Shown one piece after another: positions 16,680 through 26,014 of a DNA stretch of 64,000 nucleotides. This DNA is from JARRQJ01 sp963810615 (lineage in GTDB: Bacteria > Pseudomonadota > Gammaproteobacteria > DRLM01). The notes beneath the pieces were generated by a model, which saw only the letters and a list, made by a program, of their open reading frames with translations, did no database searches and was not told where the DNA came from. The stretch spans positions 124,001 to 188,000 of the forward strand of contig CAWEOA010000003.1 of the NCBI GenBank assembly GCA_963810615.1, in the 5' to 3' direction. The translations under genes and the position numbers were made by a program. Every line of letters begins with the position of its first letter. The stretch's first letter is position 1.

Positions 16680-17918
16680 CTAGAAAAACGTTATATCTTG
16701 TGCATCCGCCGGTTTAGCCTGTTGCTTGCCTCGATGATTATGGCGTTGCTCATCGGTGGCATAGGCGACTTCCATATCTTTCATCCAGGCGGTCGAGTCG
16801 ATCCGTTGTAATTCGCCCGTTTCGCGCTGTTTGGTCTGTGCAGTTTTGAGATGGTCGACTAATTTATCCATGCTGTTCTGCGCGTGGCTTAATATTTGAT
16901 TTACACGATCCTGGAATTGAAGTGACACCAGCACTTCGCCGACTTCATTGCCTATACCACTGCTTTCCTCCTGCAGCAATTCCGATGCTTCGGATAGGCG
17001 AGAGGTAACGCGTTCGAAACGATCGATGACATTGCGAATTAGGGATTCGGAGTCGTGTATGGATTGCTCGTCCTGAACCGATGTATTCTCCGCTATCTGC
17101 GATGCATTGCTGATGGCGGTGTTGACTGCGCCAATTTTATCGGCCATCTTTTTGGCAGTGTCACTTGAAACTCCGGATAGATTGCGTACCTCATCGGCCA
17201 CCACCGCGAAGCCACGGCCGGTCTCACCGGCGCGAGCGGCCTCTATGGAGGCATTGAGGGCGAGAAGATTCGTCTGATTGGCTATGGCGCCAACCTCATC
17301 AATCATATTGCGCAACTCATCCGTGTAGCGCATCAGTCCGCGAATTTCAGTCAACATCGCGGCACGTGCACCTTGGGCGGATTCCAATGAGCCGATTAAG
17401 GAAGTCAATTCGCGTTCACTGACGGTGAGCACATGGACGGCACTGCCTTCCGCATTGCCGGTCAGGCCGCCAGCTGTTTGTTGTGAGGCCGCCACTGCGC
17501 TTCCCAGGCGTTCTGATATGTTGGAAAATCGCTGTGCCAGGGAAGTGATGGCTTCCTGAGTCTGAGTCCGGGCGGTATCGATTTGTTTGACCAAAATGGG
17601 CGTGATGGACAGGTACAATTCATCCAGCCCGCGTATACCGTCGGCCGCCCGCGAGGTGCGTAGTTCCTCATCCCAGTTTTGTTGTGCGGCGTTAAGTTTA
17701 GTGCTGATTTCCGCCTTCTGCTTGTAACTGATTACCGCTGCCGCCACGGCTTGCGCGATCAGGAGCGAAGAGCTTATGGCTGCTAGCTTTAACACACCCA
17801 GGTCATTTGTCATCGACACTACAATCAGGATTTGGGCAATTCCCGTTGCCAGGCAGACTGACCATATGGGTGTGGAATTTGTAGCATTTGTTGCCATTTT
17901 TTTCTTTTTATTGATCAT
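16680..17918 (-). CDS. Short methyl-accepting chemotaxis protein without a sensor domain
   Basis: A 412-residue receptor-like protein with two adjoining hydrophobic helices (about 17-36 and 43-62), almost no periplasmic loop and no HAMP domain. The rest is the cytoplasmic signalling domain with the conserved tip (IANQTNLLALNASIEAARAGE, GFAVVADEVRNLSG). The C-terminal 40 residues are polar and unstructured. It is the first gene of the chemotaxis operon, about 100 bases downstream of the FliA-type promoter. With no external domain, it may sense a cytoplasmic or membrane signal. ATG 17897 is an alternative start. Confidence 0.9.
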   Translation of the reverse strand: MINKKKKMATNATNSTPIWSVCLATGIAQILIVVSMTNDLGVLKLAAISSSLLIAQAVAAAVISYKQKAEISTKLNAAQQNWDEELRTSRAADGIRGLDELYLSITPILVKQIDTARTQTQEAITSLAQRFSNISERLGSAVAASQQTAGGLTGNAEGSAVHVLTVSERELTSLIGSLESAQGARAAMLTEIRGLMRYTDELRNMIDEVGAIANQTNLLALNASIEAARAGETGRGFAVVADEVRNLSGVSSDTAKKMADKIGAVNTAISNASQIAENTSVQDEQSIHDSESLIRNVIDRFERVTSRLSEASELLQEESSGIGNEVGEVLVSLQFQDRVNQILSHAQNSMDKLVDHLKTAQTKQRETGELQRIDSTAWMKDMEVAYATDEQRHNHRGKQQAKPADAQDITFF

Positions 17919-18230
17919 GCTTTTTCTTTATTATTGGTATGAACTTTTAGTCCAATAACGCCGGGTTTACGTATTTCCCAGTTAAGCTATTGGTAATCAA
18001 CTATTAAGTTGCGTGTAATTTTTCGGATTACTTGAGCGTAACTTTAGGACTCTTTTTTAGGTTTAAAATAATCAATATAAATCAATCGACTAATACTAAT
18101 ATGCCGACTCATAAATATTTAGTTGTTATTAACTAAAATATTTTGTGAGTGGTTTTTTATGAAAGGCTTTAAAGGTATGGTTTCCCGAGCATCTGCAGAG
18201 CTGAGTGTTGAGTCGTTGTGAGGGGGGAGC
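17919..18230. other. Divergent intergenic region between the chemotaxis operon and hprA
   Basis: An AT-rich 312-base stretch between two divergent genes. It carries the FliA-type promoter for the chemotaxis side (18020-18046). Towards hprA there are AT-rich hexamers around 18060-18150 that could serve as a sigma-70 promoter, none strong, and a purine-rich ribosome site (AGGGGGGAG at 18221-18229) directly before the hprA ATG. Confidence 0.55.
18020..18046 (-). promoter_or_regulatory. Sigma-28 (FliA) type promoter of the chemotaxis operon
   Basis: On the minus strand the sequence reads TAAAGTTA, 11 bases, TCCGAAAA. This matches the FliA consensus TAAAGTTT-N11-GCCGATAA at 13 of 16 positions with the exact 11-base spacer. 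The -10 ends about 100 bases before the start of the first gene (the short MCP). The operon would therefore be expressed with the late flagellar class. Confidence 0.7.
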
Positions 18231-19181
18231 ATGCGCGGTGTATTTCTTGATGCCGGATCATTGGTGCAGTCCGCAATAGATATGATGCCTCTGGAGGGCG
18301 CGGCGATCGATTGGGGATATTTTGATGTCACGCAGGCGGCCGCCGTACCCGAACGCATTGCCGATGCGGATATCGTGATTACCAATAAAGTCGTGTTGGA
18401 CGAAAAGGCATTGGCCGCGGCCAAGCAACTGAAACTGATCTGTATCGCCGCCACCGGTACCAATAATGTCGATCTGGCGGAGGCGAAGCGGCGAGGGATC
18501 GCGGTGTGCAATGTGCGCGGTTATGCAACGCCATCGGTGGTTGAGCATGTCTTCACGCTGCTGCTGGCATTGATGCGCCACTTGCCGGAATATCATCGGG
18601 CCGTGCAAACCGGCCGCTGGCAAAAAAGTGCGCATTTCTCCTTCCTCGATTATCCCATCAATGAGTTGCGCGGCAAGCTTATAGGCATAGTGGGTTATGG
18701 TGAGCTGGGGCAGGCGGTTGAGAGAATCGCCATAGCTTTCGGCATGCGGGTGTTGATCGCGGAACGAAGCGGAATCGAAGTGCGGGCGGGGCGGGTACCG
18801 TTATCGGAATTATTGCCCCAGGTCGATGTGTTGACGCTGCACTGTCCTTTGACCGTCGAGACCCGCGGTTTGATCGGTGCTGGACAATTGCGGACAATGA
18901 AACGGGGTGCAGTGCTGATCAATACCGCCCGCGGCGGCATTGTCGACGAACTGGCTTTATTGGCGGCATTGCGGTCGCGTCACTTGGGCGGGGCGGGCGT
19001 GGATGTGCTCATTGAGGAGCCGCCGCTGGATAATCCTTTGCTCGGCGCCGACATTCCCAATCTAATCGTGACGCCACATATCGCCTGGGCCAGCCGCGAG
19101 GCGCGTCAGCGTCTGGTGAATGAAATTGGCGAGAATATTCGGGCTTATTTACAGGGCACGGCGCGCAATAGGGTGGATTGA
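18231..19181 (+). CDS. hprA: D-2-hydroxyacid dehydrogenase, probable glycerate dehydrogenase (hydroxypyruvate reductase)
   Basis: A 316-residue NAD-dependent 2-hydroxyacid dehydrogenase. The nucleotide-binding motif is GIVGYGELG, and the catalytic Arg, Glu and His are visible in NTARGG, DVLIEEPP and TPHIAW. The N-terminal catalytic half (TNKVVLDEKALAAAKQLKLICIAATGTNNVD) resembles HprA, which reduces hydroxypyruvate to D-glycerate in the serine or photorespiratory-type C2 route. Related enzymes acting on other 2-ketoacids cannot be excluded. ATG 18231 directly follows a strong purine-rich ribosome site. It is monocistronic between divergent and convergent neighbours. Confidence 0.85.
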   Translation: MRGVFLDAGSLVQSAIDMMPLEGAAIDWGYFDVTQAAAVPERIADADIVITNKVVLDEKALAAAKQLKLICIAATGTNNVDLAEAKRRGIAVCNVRGYATPSVVEHVFTLLLALMRHLPEYHRAVQTGRWQKSAHFSFLDYPINELRGKLIGIVGYGELGQAVERIAIAFGMRVLIAERSGIEVRAGRVPLSELLPQVDVLTLHCPLTVETRGLIGAGQLRTMKRGAVLINTARGGIVDELALLAALRSRHLGGAGVDVLIEEPPLDNPLLGADIPNLIVTPHIAWASREARQRLVNEIGENIRAYLQGTARNRVD

Positions 19182-19204
19182 GGCGACGACTAAAATGTTG
19201 CGCC

Positions 19205-20678
19205 TCAATCCTCCAACTCTATCGATGTCCAAGTAACCGTGCCGTTGTTATTGGTACCCTTGAGGTCCACCAGATCACCGTGTTTAACGGCGGCGAAGAA
19301 TTCGCTTATGGTGGTGATGTCGTTCCCGGCGCTGTCCTGGCCGCTGATGTCGGGTATCGCTGAAACATCCACCACAGTACCCAGAAGTGGTGGGATGCGG
19401 TGTTAAGTAAGACGGTGGTGATCTTTATATTTGCCGCGTCCACGGTGTCGACATTGACATGTGATTCGATAGGAAGATCAGTGCCGGTGCCGCCGGAGCT
19501 TCCACCGCTGCTGCCGGTTCCGCCGGATTCGATATGATCCAATTCGGTGGCCAGTAGGGGACATGAGGTGGTGCAATTCGGATCCTGCTTGCGGCCGCGG
19601 ATCTTGATGTAGTCGCCCACCACATGCGAGTTAGAGACTCCTTCGGTGAGGACGTCATTGATCTCGATAGGCACACCGGGATAGGTGTCTAGTATTATGG
19701 TATTACCGCTGGACGAGGGATCAACTTTTCCTTCCAGGGTGAGTTGATCCTCGAAACTGATTCTCGTGGCGACGAGTATACCGTTGTTTAGCGCACCCTT
19801 TACTTCCAACCTGATGCCGGTGACGATGTCAGTGGCGGCGCCACCGCTGAATACGGTCTGGGCATTGGTCTGCACTTGCTGGCCGTCGACCTTGAAGTCA
19901 GTAGTCGAGGTGAAGACAGTAACGAAACCCTCGAGTTCGGCCCGATCATGCGTCCCGCTTCCCAAGCCAAGTGACTTCTTCTCTACACTGATGGCTTGCA
20001 AAGGGGTTGCAGTGGTCCCGATAGTCGCCTTGACCTCGATGAAATCGCCGACGGTTGGGGTGTAAGCAGGCACGGCGCTGACGTCTATATCTTGGGTGCC
20101 GATGGTGATGATGGTGCCGTTCACCACGCTGACCAGACCCTTGAGCTCGACAGTGTCACTGGCTGACTTCTTCTCTATATAAGTGGCGCGAATTCCACTG
20201 GCAGTGAGAGAAGCCGCTGACCTCCACGGTGTCGCTGGTATTTAAGTTTGCGATGGAGATGGCGGTACCGTTAAACATGATCTTGGTCAGGTTGTCGATG
20301 ATCACTTTTTGGCCCAGGACGACGAGCGAGTTGTCGTTGGGTTTCTCGCTGATCGGTCCCTGCAATTCCTTGGCGTAGCTTACGCTGCTGGCGGTGCCGC
20401 TGACGCCGTTAGCTGTTGACGGAACCGTCCACAGTAACCACCATGCCGATGGCCAGATCACTCTGGGTCACCGATGAGCCGTTGCGCAGGATGGAGGCGT
20501 TGCTGGTGTCGAACTCCACGCCGTTGACCCAGACACTGCCGAAGGCGGTGATGCTGCCTTGGCTGATGCCGGTGCCGCCGATGCCGCCGCCTGCCACTTG
20601 TGTGCCGCCGCCGCAGGCCGTCAGGCCGGCGATGAAGACGGTCATTAAGCTTAGATATCTGAGTCGTTGGCTACGCAT
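19205..20678 (-). pseudogene. DUF5666 lipoprotein gene with three frameshifts
   Basis: Starting at ATG 20678 (GGAGAAAT upstream), the first frame gives a lipoprotein signal (AGLTACGGG) and the DUF5666 start (ITAFGSVWVNGVEFDTS). The frame breaks near 20409-20420 (an extra A after GTCAAC); the next frame continues ANGVSGTASSVSYAKELQG and DTVEVSGF. It breaks near 20203-20212, then runs through NGTIITIGTQDIDVS. It breaks again near 19376-19382, after which TVVDVSAIPDISGQDSAG and a stop at 19205 follow. Correcting three single-base changes gives 490 codons, close to the intact paralogue of 498 at 21587-23083. It lies one base after the DUF6502 gene, so it belonged to that operon. Confidence 0.8.
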
Positions 20679-20679
20679 G

Positions 20680-21501
20680 CTATTTCTCCTCGGGCGCATC
20701 TTCTTCAAAATAGTAGATGCCGATGCCCGCATGTTTACGTCCGGTTCCTTGCACGTCCGAGTTGATGTCGCGGTCCTGTTGAGATAAATAGCCATCGATC
20801 TCTTTTAGCAAAGTTTGGGCGTGCTCATCGGTGAGCGCCCGTAGCTTGGGGAGCGCCTCCACTGGCAGATTGTCGTAGGCGACCTTGCGCTGAAAACGGG
20901 GTTGTTCTTGAGTCTCATGCATATTGTGATCGATGGTTCCGATAAGCAGGGCGACGTCGCTGCCGAGGATGTGCAGTTTGCCGGCATCACTGCCCACGGG
21001 AACATAGGCGGAAACTAATAGACGAATCATGCCCTCTTGATTGCGTTCGACAGCACCGACGCGCAGGAGTTCATCAAGGATGGATCGTGCAGTCATGTCG
21101 CCGCTGTAGGCCTTGACCAATTCACTGAAGCTTCCCTGGCCCTCGAATGGGAGGAGGGCGGGTGACCCGTCCTGGGAAGTGAAGCGCCGATCGCGAAGCC
21201 AGCCGCTTATGACCCGCGCGGCGCGATTGTACTGTTGCTCGGCGTCGGTGTCGTCGGGGGTTTCAATACCTTTGATTCGCGCCACTTCCTTGCGCGTCAG
21301 CCCGGTGACCACCGAAATGCGGGAATCGGATTGTTTGCGTCCCGGGACACCGAATTCCTTGGCGGCCACATCCACGAATACCCATTTGGCCAGATCGGCA
21401 AATCCGTTGTAGGAGACACCATTGCGCAACAAGACGCGGACCAGCGGGCGCAGGAGCCGGAGGATTGCCGCAGAGAGTGCCTTGTTGAGTGATGTTTCCA
21501 T
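20680..21501 (-). CDS. DUF6502 family protein
   Basis: A 273-residue cytoplasmic protein without signal peptide. The N-terminus (LNKALSAAILRLLRPLVRVLLRNGVSYNGFADLAKWVFVDVA) and the GLTRKEVARIK segment match the DUF6502 family, whose N-terminal part looks like a winged or helix-turn-helix fold. I recall members commonly next to DUF5666 genes, as here: its stop is one base from the start of the frameshifted DUF5666 gene. A regulatory role over the neighbouring envelope protein is an inference from that pairing. The C-terminus is acidic and variable. Confidence 0.75.
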   Translation of the reverse strand: METSLNKALSAAILRLLRPLVRVLLRNGVSYNGFADLAKWVFVDVAAKEFGVPGRKQSDSRISVVTGLTRKEVARIKGIETPDDTDAEQQYNRAARVISGWLRDRRFTSQDGSPALLPFEGQGSFSELVKAYSGDMTARSILDELLRVGAVERNQEGMIRLLVSAYVPVGSDAGKLHILGSDVALLIGTIDHNMHETQEQPRFQRKVAYDNLPVEALPKLRALTDEHAQTLLKEIDGYLSQQDRDINSDVQGTGRKHAGIGIYYFEEDAPEEK

Positions 21502-21586
21502 AATATAGTGAGAGCTGTAATTCCTATATTGCCAATAGTAGCTTGGACCGTAGTAAGGGTTACATTACTTATCTGAACATTATCTC

Positions 21587-23083
21587 TTAATGTTGCTCGG
21601 AGTGATTGTCTTGGGAGATGTGCTGTCCATGCTCTCCCGCTGACGTCTGTATTACGGAAACATGAGTCGCCAACAGCACATCATTGCTGTAGGTGCCGGT
21701 GACGAGGACCGTTTGACCGACGCTCAAGGTGGGAATAGTACCCGCATTGGACACATCGATGGCGATGCCGGCTACGATTAGATTACCGATGGCGTCCACG
21801 GACCCCATTACCTTGGATTGCGATGAGTAGTCTTCTCGCTCTACTCGGGTGGCCATCAGATTGCCGGTGGTCGCATCCTTATAGGCATGGATCTCCAGAT
21901 AGTCGGCGTTGTTGGGATCCAGGTCGGTCAGATTGAAGTAGCGAATGGCATAGTCGCTCTTATCCATCATCAGGGTGCTGTTGTCTACATATATGGTTTT
22001 GCCCAGGACTGTCACTGTGCCGGCATCGGTATCGACTGCCTGCAAGACACCCTGGTATGTAAGTTCCGCAGTGGACTTTAATTCGATCTTATCCGCCACC
22101 AGGTTGCCGCTGGCATCGAAATGAGTTTCGACCTTGACTTGAGTACCGGCCAGTAATTGCGCGGTACCGCCGTTCACCAACAATGTATTGGAATCGACGA
22201 GAACAGTGCGGCCGTTGAGTTCAAATTGCCCATTGGCGTAATCCGCCGTGACCAGGCCCCGTACTTCCAGGCCTTCACCTTCATGGCCTTCATGCCCCTT
22301 GAAGCCGTCATCCTCTACGGAGATGGCGCTTGCGATCAAGGATCCGGTGCCGTCGTAGGGGGCAGAGCTTCTGACTTCGACATAGAGACCGTCGCTCAGC
22401 GCGACGCTCGGTAGATAGGCCGCGGTGAGTCCGCTGTAATCCACCGTCAGTCCGCCGATGGTGAAGGTCGAGATACCGCTGTCGAGATTGGCGATGGTCC
22501 CCTTTAATTCGAGGATGACGCCCGCCGCCTGTGAAACCGCTTTGACTTCGATGCGGGTGGCCGTGACTTGTCCGCTGTTGGAGGCATAGCCGCTGACTTC
22601 GACGATGTTGCCTGCTTGAATCAGGTCCGGAGAGGTAATGCTGGCAACCTTGCTGTCAAACACCGTATCGGCGGTCACCGTAACGGTTTGCCCCATGACG
22701 GTCAACGTGCCGGTACCGTCGCTGGCCACCGTATTGGCGGTGACGACGCCTTCGATGACGTTGGCGTATTTGATCTGATTCGCCATGCCGATCTTACCAT
22801 CGGGATTTACCGTGCCTTGCACCGTGACCAGCATGCCCAGTTGTAGGTCGGATTCCGGTCTATCGTCGCCGTTGACGCTGATCGCGGTGTTATTGCCGAT
22901 GAAGTATTCAACGCCGTTGACGAAGACGCTGCCGAATCCGGTAATGACGCCTTGCGTCGTCGACGTCTTCGAACTGGAAGAGAGGGAACCGCTGGTGCTG
23001 CTGCTGCCGCTGCCGCAGGCCATCAGAGTCAGAGTAATGGCGAGGGCGGTCCCGGAGATCGCGATCTGCTGTTTAGTCATCAT
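21587..23083 (-). CDS. DUF5666 domain-containing lipoprotein
   Basis: A 498-residue exported lipoprotein. The signal sequence ends at a lipobox LMAC (Cys23), followed by a Ser-rich linker of about 20 residues and then a series of DUF5666-type beta modules of about 65-80 residues. Each has a pattern like GxITGFGSVFVNGVEY, LGMLVTVQGTV or GNIVEVSGYAS, suggesting a string of OB-like barrels on the cell surface or in the periplasm. No enzymatic motif is visible. A shorter, frameshifted paralogue lies just downstream in the DUF6502 operon, and the 85-base gap suggests a separate or weakly linked transcript. Confidence 0.8.
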   Translation of the reverse strand: MMTKQQIAISGTALAITLTLMACGSGSSSTSGSLSSSSKTSTTQGVITGFGSVFVNGVEYFIGNNTAISVNGDDRPESDLQLGMLVTVQGTVNPDGKIGMANQIKYANVIEGVVTANTVASDGTGTLTVMGQTVTVTADTVFDSKVASITSPDLIQAGNIVEVSGYASNSGQVTATRIEVKAVSQAAGVILELKGTIANLDSGISTFTIGGLTVDYSGLTAAYLPSVALSDGLYVEVRSSAPYDGTGSLIASAISVEDDGFKGHEGHEGEGLEVRGLVTADYANGQFELNGRTVLVDSNTLLVNGGTAQLLAGTQVKVETHFDASGNLVADKIELKSTAELTYQGVLQAVDTDAGTVTVLGKTIYVDNSTLMMDKSDYAIRYFNLTDLDPNNADYLEIHAYKDATTGNLMATRVEREDYSSQSKVMGSVDAIGNLIVAGIAIDVSNAGTIPTLSVGQTVLVTGTYSNDVLLATHVSVIQTSAGEHGQHISQDNHSEQH

Positions 23084-23294
23084 GATGATGCTCCTTACCT
23101 TAATGCCACCAATTAAGAACCACGCTCACATGGTTATGGGTTGTCAGGTTGCCAAGAAACCTTTTGGGAATAATATCCCAAAAAATAATATATGCAAGCC
23201 CTGAGTTGCTCGGAGAGGTGAGCTTCCCAGGTTGGTAAGCCCGTGTAAGCTTGTAAGCGCCGCCCCGATATTAATCAATAACATATTGAAATCG

Positions 23295-23325
23295 TTGCTT
23301 CCTTCCTAAAGGGGTGTGCTAGAAT
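23295..23325 (+). promoter_or_regulatory. Candidate sigma-70 promoter for prfB
   Basis: TTGCTT (23295-23300) and TAGAAT (23320-23325) make a -35/-10 pair with a 19-base spacer, slightly long. The start would be near 23332, giving a leader of about 30 bases before the prfB ATG. The intergenic stretch 23084-23362 shows no better candidate and no clear terminator for the divergent DUF5666 gene. Confidence 0.3.
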
Positions 23326-23362
23326 TGCGCACCCATATTCACAGAGAAAAATTATTTTTATT

Positions 23363-24458
23363 ATGGAAATCAATCCAATACATAGACGTATATCAGACAT
23401 GAGGGAGCGTGCCGCCACCCTGAGGGGGTATCTTTGACTACGATGCCAGGCGCGAGCGGCTGGTAGAGGTCGAGCGGGAGCTGGAAGCCCCTGATATATG
23501 GAATAAACCGGAGCGCGCCCAAGAACTGGGCCGGGAACGGGCCAAGCTGGAGCTTGTGGTGAATACCATTCGCTCCTTGGACGATGGTTTGGCGGATGCC
23601 GACGGCTTGCTGGAGCTGGCAGTAGAGGAGGACGACGAGGCGACCGTGGAGGGTGTTGTCGCCGATCTGGATAAATTGGAAGAGCGGCTCGAAGCCTTGG
23701 AATTTCGCCGCATGTTTTCCGGGGAGATGGATCCCAACAACGCCTTCGTAGACATTCAAGCCGGCTCTGGCGGAACCGAGGCCCAGGATTGGGCCAATAT
23801 GCTGCTGCGGATGTATCTGCGCTGGGGAGAGCGGCGCGGCTTTACCACCGAGATCATCGAGATCTCCGACGGCGAAGTGGCGGGGATCAAGAGCGCTACG
23901 GTGAAATTCGAAGGCGAGTATGCCTATGGCTGGCTGCGCACCGAGACCGGTGTGCACCGTCTGGTGCGCAAGTCGCCGTTCGATTCGGGCAACCGTCGCC
24001 ACACCTCGTTCGCCTCGGTGTTCGTTTCGCCGGAAGTGGACGATGATATCGAGATCGACATCAACCCCGCCGATTTGAAGGTGGATACCTATCGCGCCAG
24101 CGGCGCCGGCGGGCAGCACGTCAATCGCACCGAGTCCGCCATCCGTATCACGCACGTCCCCAGCGGTATCGTGGTATCGTGTCAAAGCGATCGCTCGCAG
24201 CACAAAAATCGCGCCACCGCCATGAAGCAGCTTAAGGCCAAGCTCTACGAGATGGAATTGCAAAAGCGTCGCGTTGTCGAGCAGGCGGTGGAAGACAGCA
24301 AATCCGATATTGGCTGGGGGAGTCAGATTCGTTCCTATGTGTTGGATCAATCCCGGATCAAGGATCTGCGCACCGGTGTGGAAGTGGGGAATACCCAAGC
24401 GGTGCTGGACGGCGATCTGGACGGATTTCTTGAAGCAAGTTTGAAGAGTGGATTGTAA
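23363..24458 (+). CDS. prfB: Peptide chain release factor 2 (programmed +1 frameshift)
   Basis: RF2 recognises UGA and UAA and releases the finished protein from the ribosome. The gene is read in two frames: 24 codons from ATG 23363 to CTT, an in-frame TGA at 23435-23437, then the +1 frame from GAC at 23436 to the stop at 24458, giving 364 residues. The SPF anticodon-like motif is in RKSPFDSGNRR and the catalytic GGQ in GAGGQHVNRTES. The frame from 23556 alone would lack about 60 N-terminal residues, so the frameshift must be included. lysS follows within a few bases, the usual gammaproteobacterial pair. Confidence 0.97.
23423..23438 (+). promoter_or_regulatory. RF2 programmed frameshift signal
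   Basis: The internal Shine-Dalgarno-like AGGGGG (23423-23428), a TAT codon, the slippery CTT and TGA followed by C at 23438 reproduce the E. coli autoregulatory site. When RF2 is scarce, the ribosome pauses at UGA, slips forward by one base on CUU and makes more RF2; when abundant, RF2 terminates its own synthesis. The TGA is codon 25. Confidence 0.95.
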
Positions 24459-24464
24459 TTGACG

Positions 24465-25979
24465 ATGACGGATAGTACTGATCAAACCAAGATTGCGGCG
24501 GAACAAGACGAACACGCCTTGATCGCCCAGCGCCGCGCCAAACTGGCGGCATTGCGCGAACAGGGTGTCGCATTTCCCACCGATTTTCGCCGCAATGTGA
24601 TGGCGGGCGAACTGCACGCTGAATACGGCGATAAGGATAACGACTACTTTGAGGCGAATCCGCGTCGGGTAAGTGTGGCGGGACGCATGATGGCGAAGCG
24701 CGTCATGGGCAAGGCCAGTTTCGCCCAGCTGCTGGACATGTCGGGGCGTATTCAGGTGTTCGCGCAGCGCGACGCCTTGCCGGAAGGCGCATACGAGGCG
24801 TTCAAGGCTTGGGACATCGGCGACATCCTCGGCGCCGAAGGGGTATTGTTCCGCACCAAGACCGGCGAACTGTCGGTGAAGGTTGACAATCTTCGCTTGC
24901 TGACCAAATCGCTGCGGCCGCTGCCGGAGAAGTTTCACGGACTCGCCGATCAGGAAACCCGTTACCGGCAGCGCTACCTCGACCTGATCATGAACGAGAT
25001 CAGTCGCAATACCTTCCGCATGCGCACCGCCGTCGTCAATTATATTCGCGGTTTTCTCAATGAGCGCGGTTTCCTGGAGGTCGAGACCCCCATGATGCAA
25101 GTGATCCCCGGTGGCGCCACGGCACGGCCGTTCACCACCTATCACAATGCCCTGGATATGGAGTTGTTCCTGCGCATCGCGCCCGAGCTGTATCTGAAGC
25201 GCCTGGTGGTCGGCGGTTTCGAACGGGTTTATGAGATCAACCGCAATTTTCGCAATGAAGGTCTATCCACCCGCCATAACCCGGAATTCACCATGCTGGA
25301 ATTCTATGAGGCCTATGCGGACTATCGCGACCTCATGGATCTCACCGAAACCCTGCTGCGCGGCATGGCCCAGAGCATCTTGGGAACGACCACGATTGTT
25401 TATCAGGGTGAGAGCTATGAATTCGGCGAGCCATTTCGGCGCATGACAGTCAAAGAGTCAATATTGCAATTCAATCCCGATCTGACGCCGGCCGATATCG
25501 AAGATCTGGGGAGGGCGCGCACCGTGGCGGAAGGGCTGGCCATCCCGCTGAAGGACAATTACGGCCTGGGCAAGGTACAGATCGAGATATTCGAAAAGAC
25601 CGTGGAGCACCGCCTCAAGGATCCGACCTTTATCACCGCCTATCCCACCGAGGTGTCGCCTTTGGCGCGCCGCAACGATGCCGATCCGTCGGTCACCGAT
25701 CGCTTCGAATTCTTCGTCGGCGGACGCGAGATCGCCAATGGTTTCTCCGAGTTGAATGACGCCGAAGATCAGGCCGAGCGGTTTCGCAAACAGGTCCAGG
25801 AAAAGGATGCGGGTGACGAAGAGGCCATGCACTTCGATGAGGATTACATCGTCGCCCTGGAGCACGGCCTGCCGCCTACCGCGGGTGAGGGCATAGGGAT
25901 CGACCGCCTGGTAATGCTGTTCGCCGACGCGCCGTCAATCCGCGACGTGCTGCTGTTTCCGCATATGCGCCATAAATAG
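24465..25979 (+). CDS. lysS: Lysyl-tRNA synthetase, class II
   Basis: A 504-residue enzyme charging tRNA-Lys. The N-terminal OB-fold anticodon domain (VSVAGRMMAKRVMGKASFAQLLD) is followed by the class II catalytic core: motif 1 around FLEVETPMMQVIPGGA, motif 2 in YEINRNFRNEG and HNPEFTMLEFYEAYADY, and motif 3 in GEGIGIDRLVMLF. ATG 24465 is preferred; a TTG two codons upstream is also in frame. It lies immediately after prfB and is probably cotranscribed. Confidence 0.97.
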   Translation: MTDSTDQTKIAAEQDEHALIAQRRAKLAALREQGVAFPTDFRRNVMAGELHAEYGDKDNDYFEANPRRVSVAGRMMAKRVMGKASFAQLLDMSGRIQVFAQRDALPEGAYEAFKAWDIGDILGAEGVLFRTKTGELSVKVDNLRLLTKSLRPLPEKFHGLADQETRYRQRYLDLIMNEISRNTFRMRTAVVNYIRGFLNERGFLEVETPMMQVIPGGATARPFTTYHNALDMELFLRIAPELYLKRLVVGGFERVYEINRNFRNEGLSTRHNPEFTMLEFYEAYADYRDLMDLTETLLRGMAQSILGTTTIVYQGESYEFGEPFRRMTVKESILQFNPDLTPADIEDLGRARTVAEGLAIPLKDNYGLGKVQIEIFEKTVEHRLKDPTFITAYPTEVSPLARRNDADPSVTDRFEFFVGGREIANGFSELNDAEDQAERFRKQVQEKDAGDEEAMHFDEDYIVALEHGLPPTAGEGIGIDRLVMLFADAPSIRDVLLFPHMRHK

Positions 25980-26014
25980 AGGGCGTATACCCCGCGGATT
26001 GGACCGCAGCGCAA

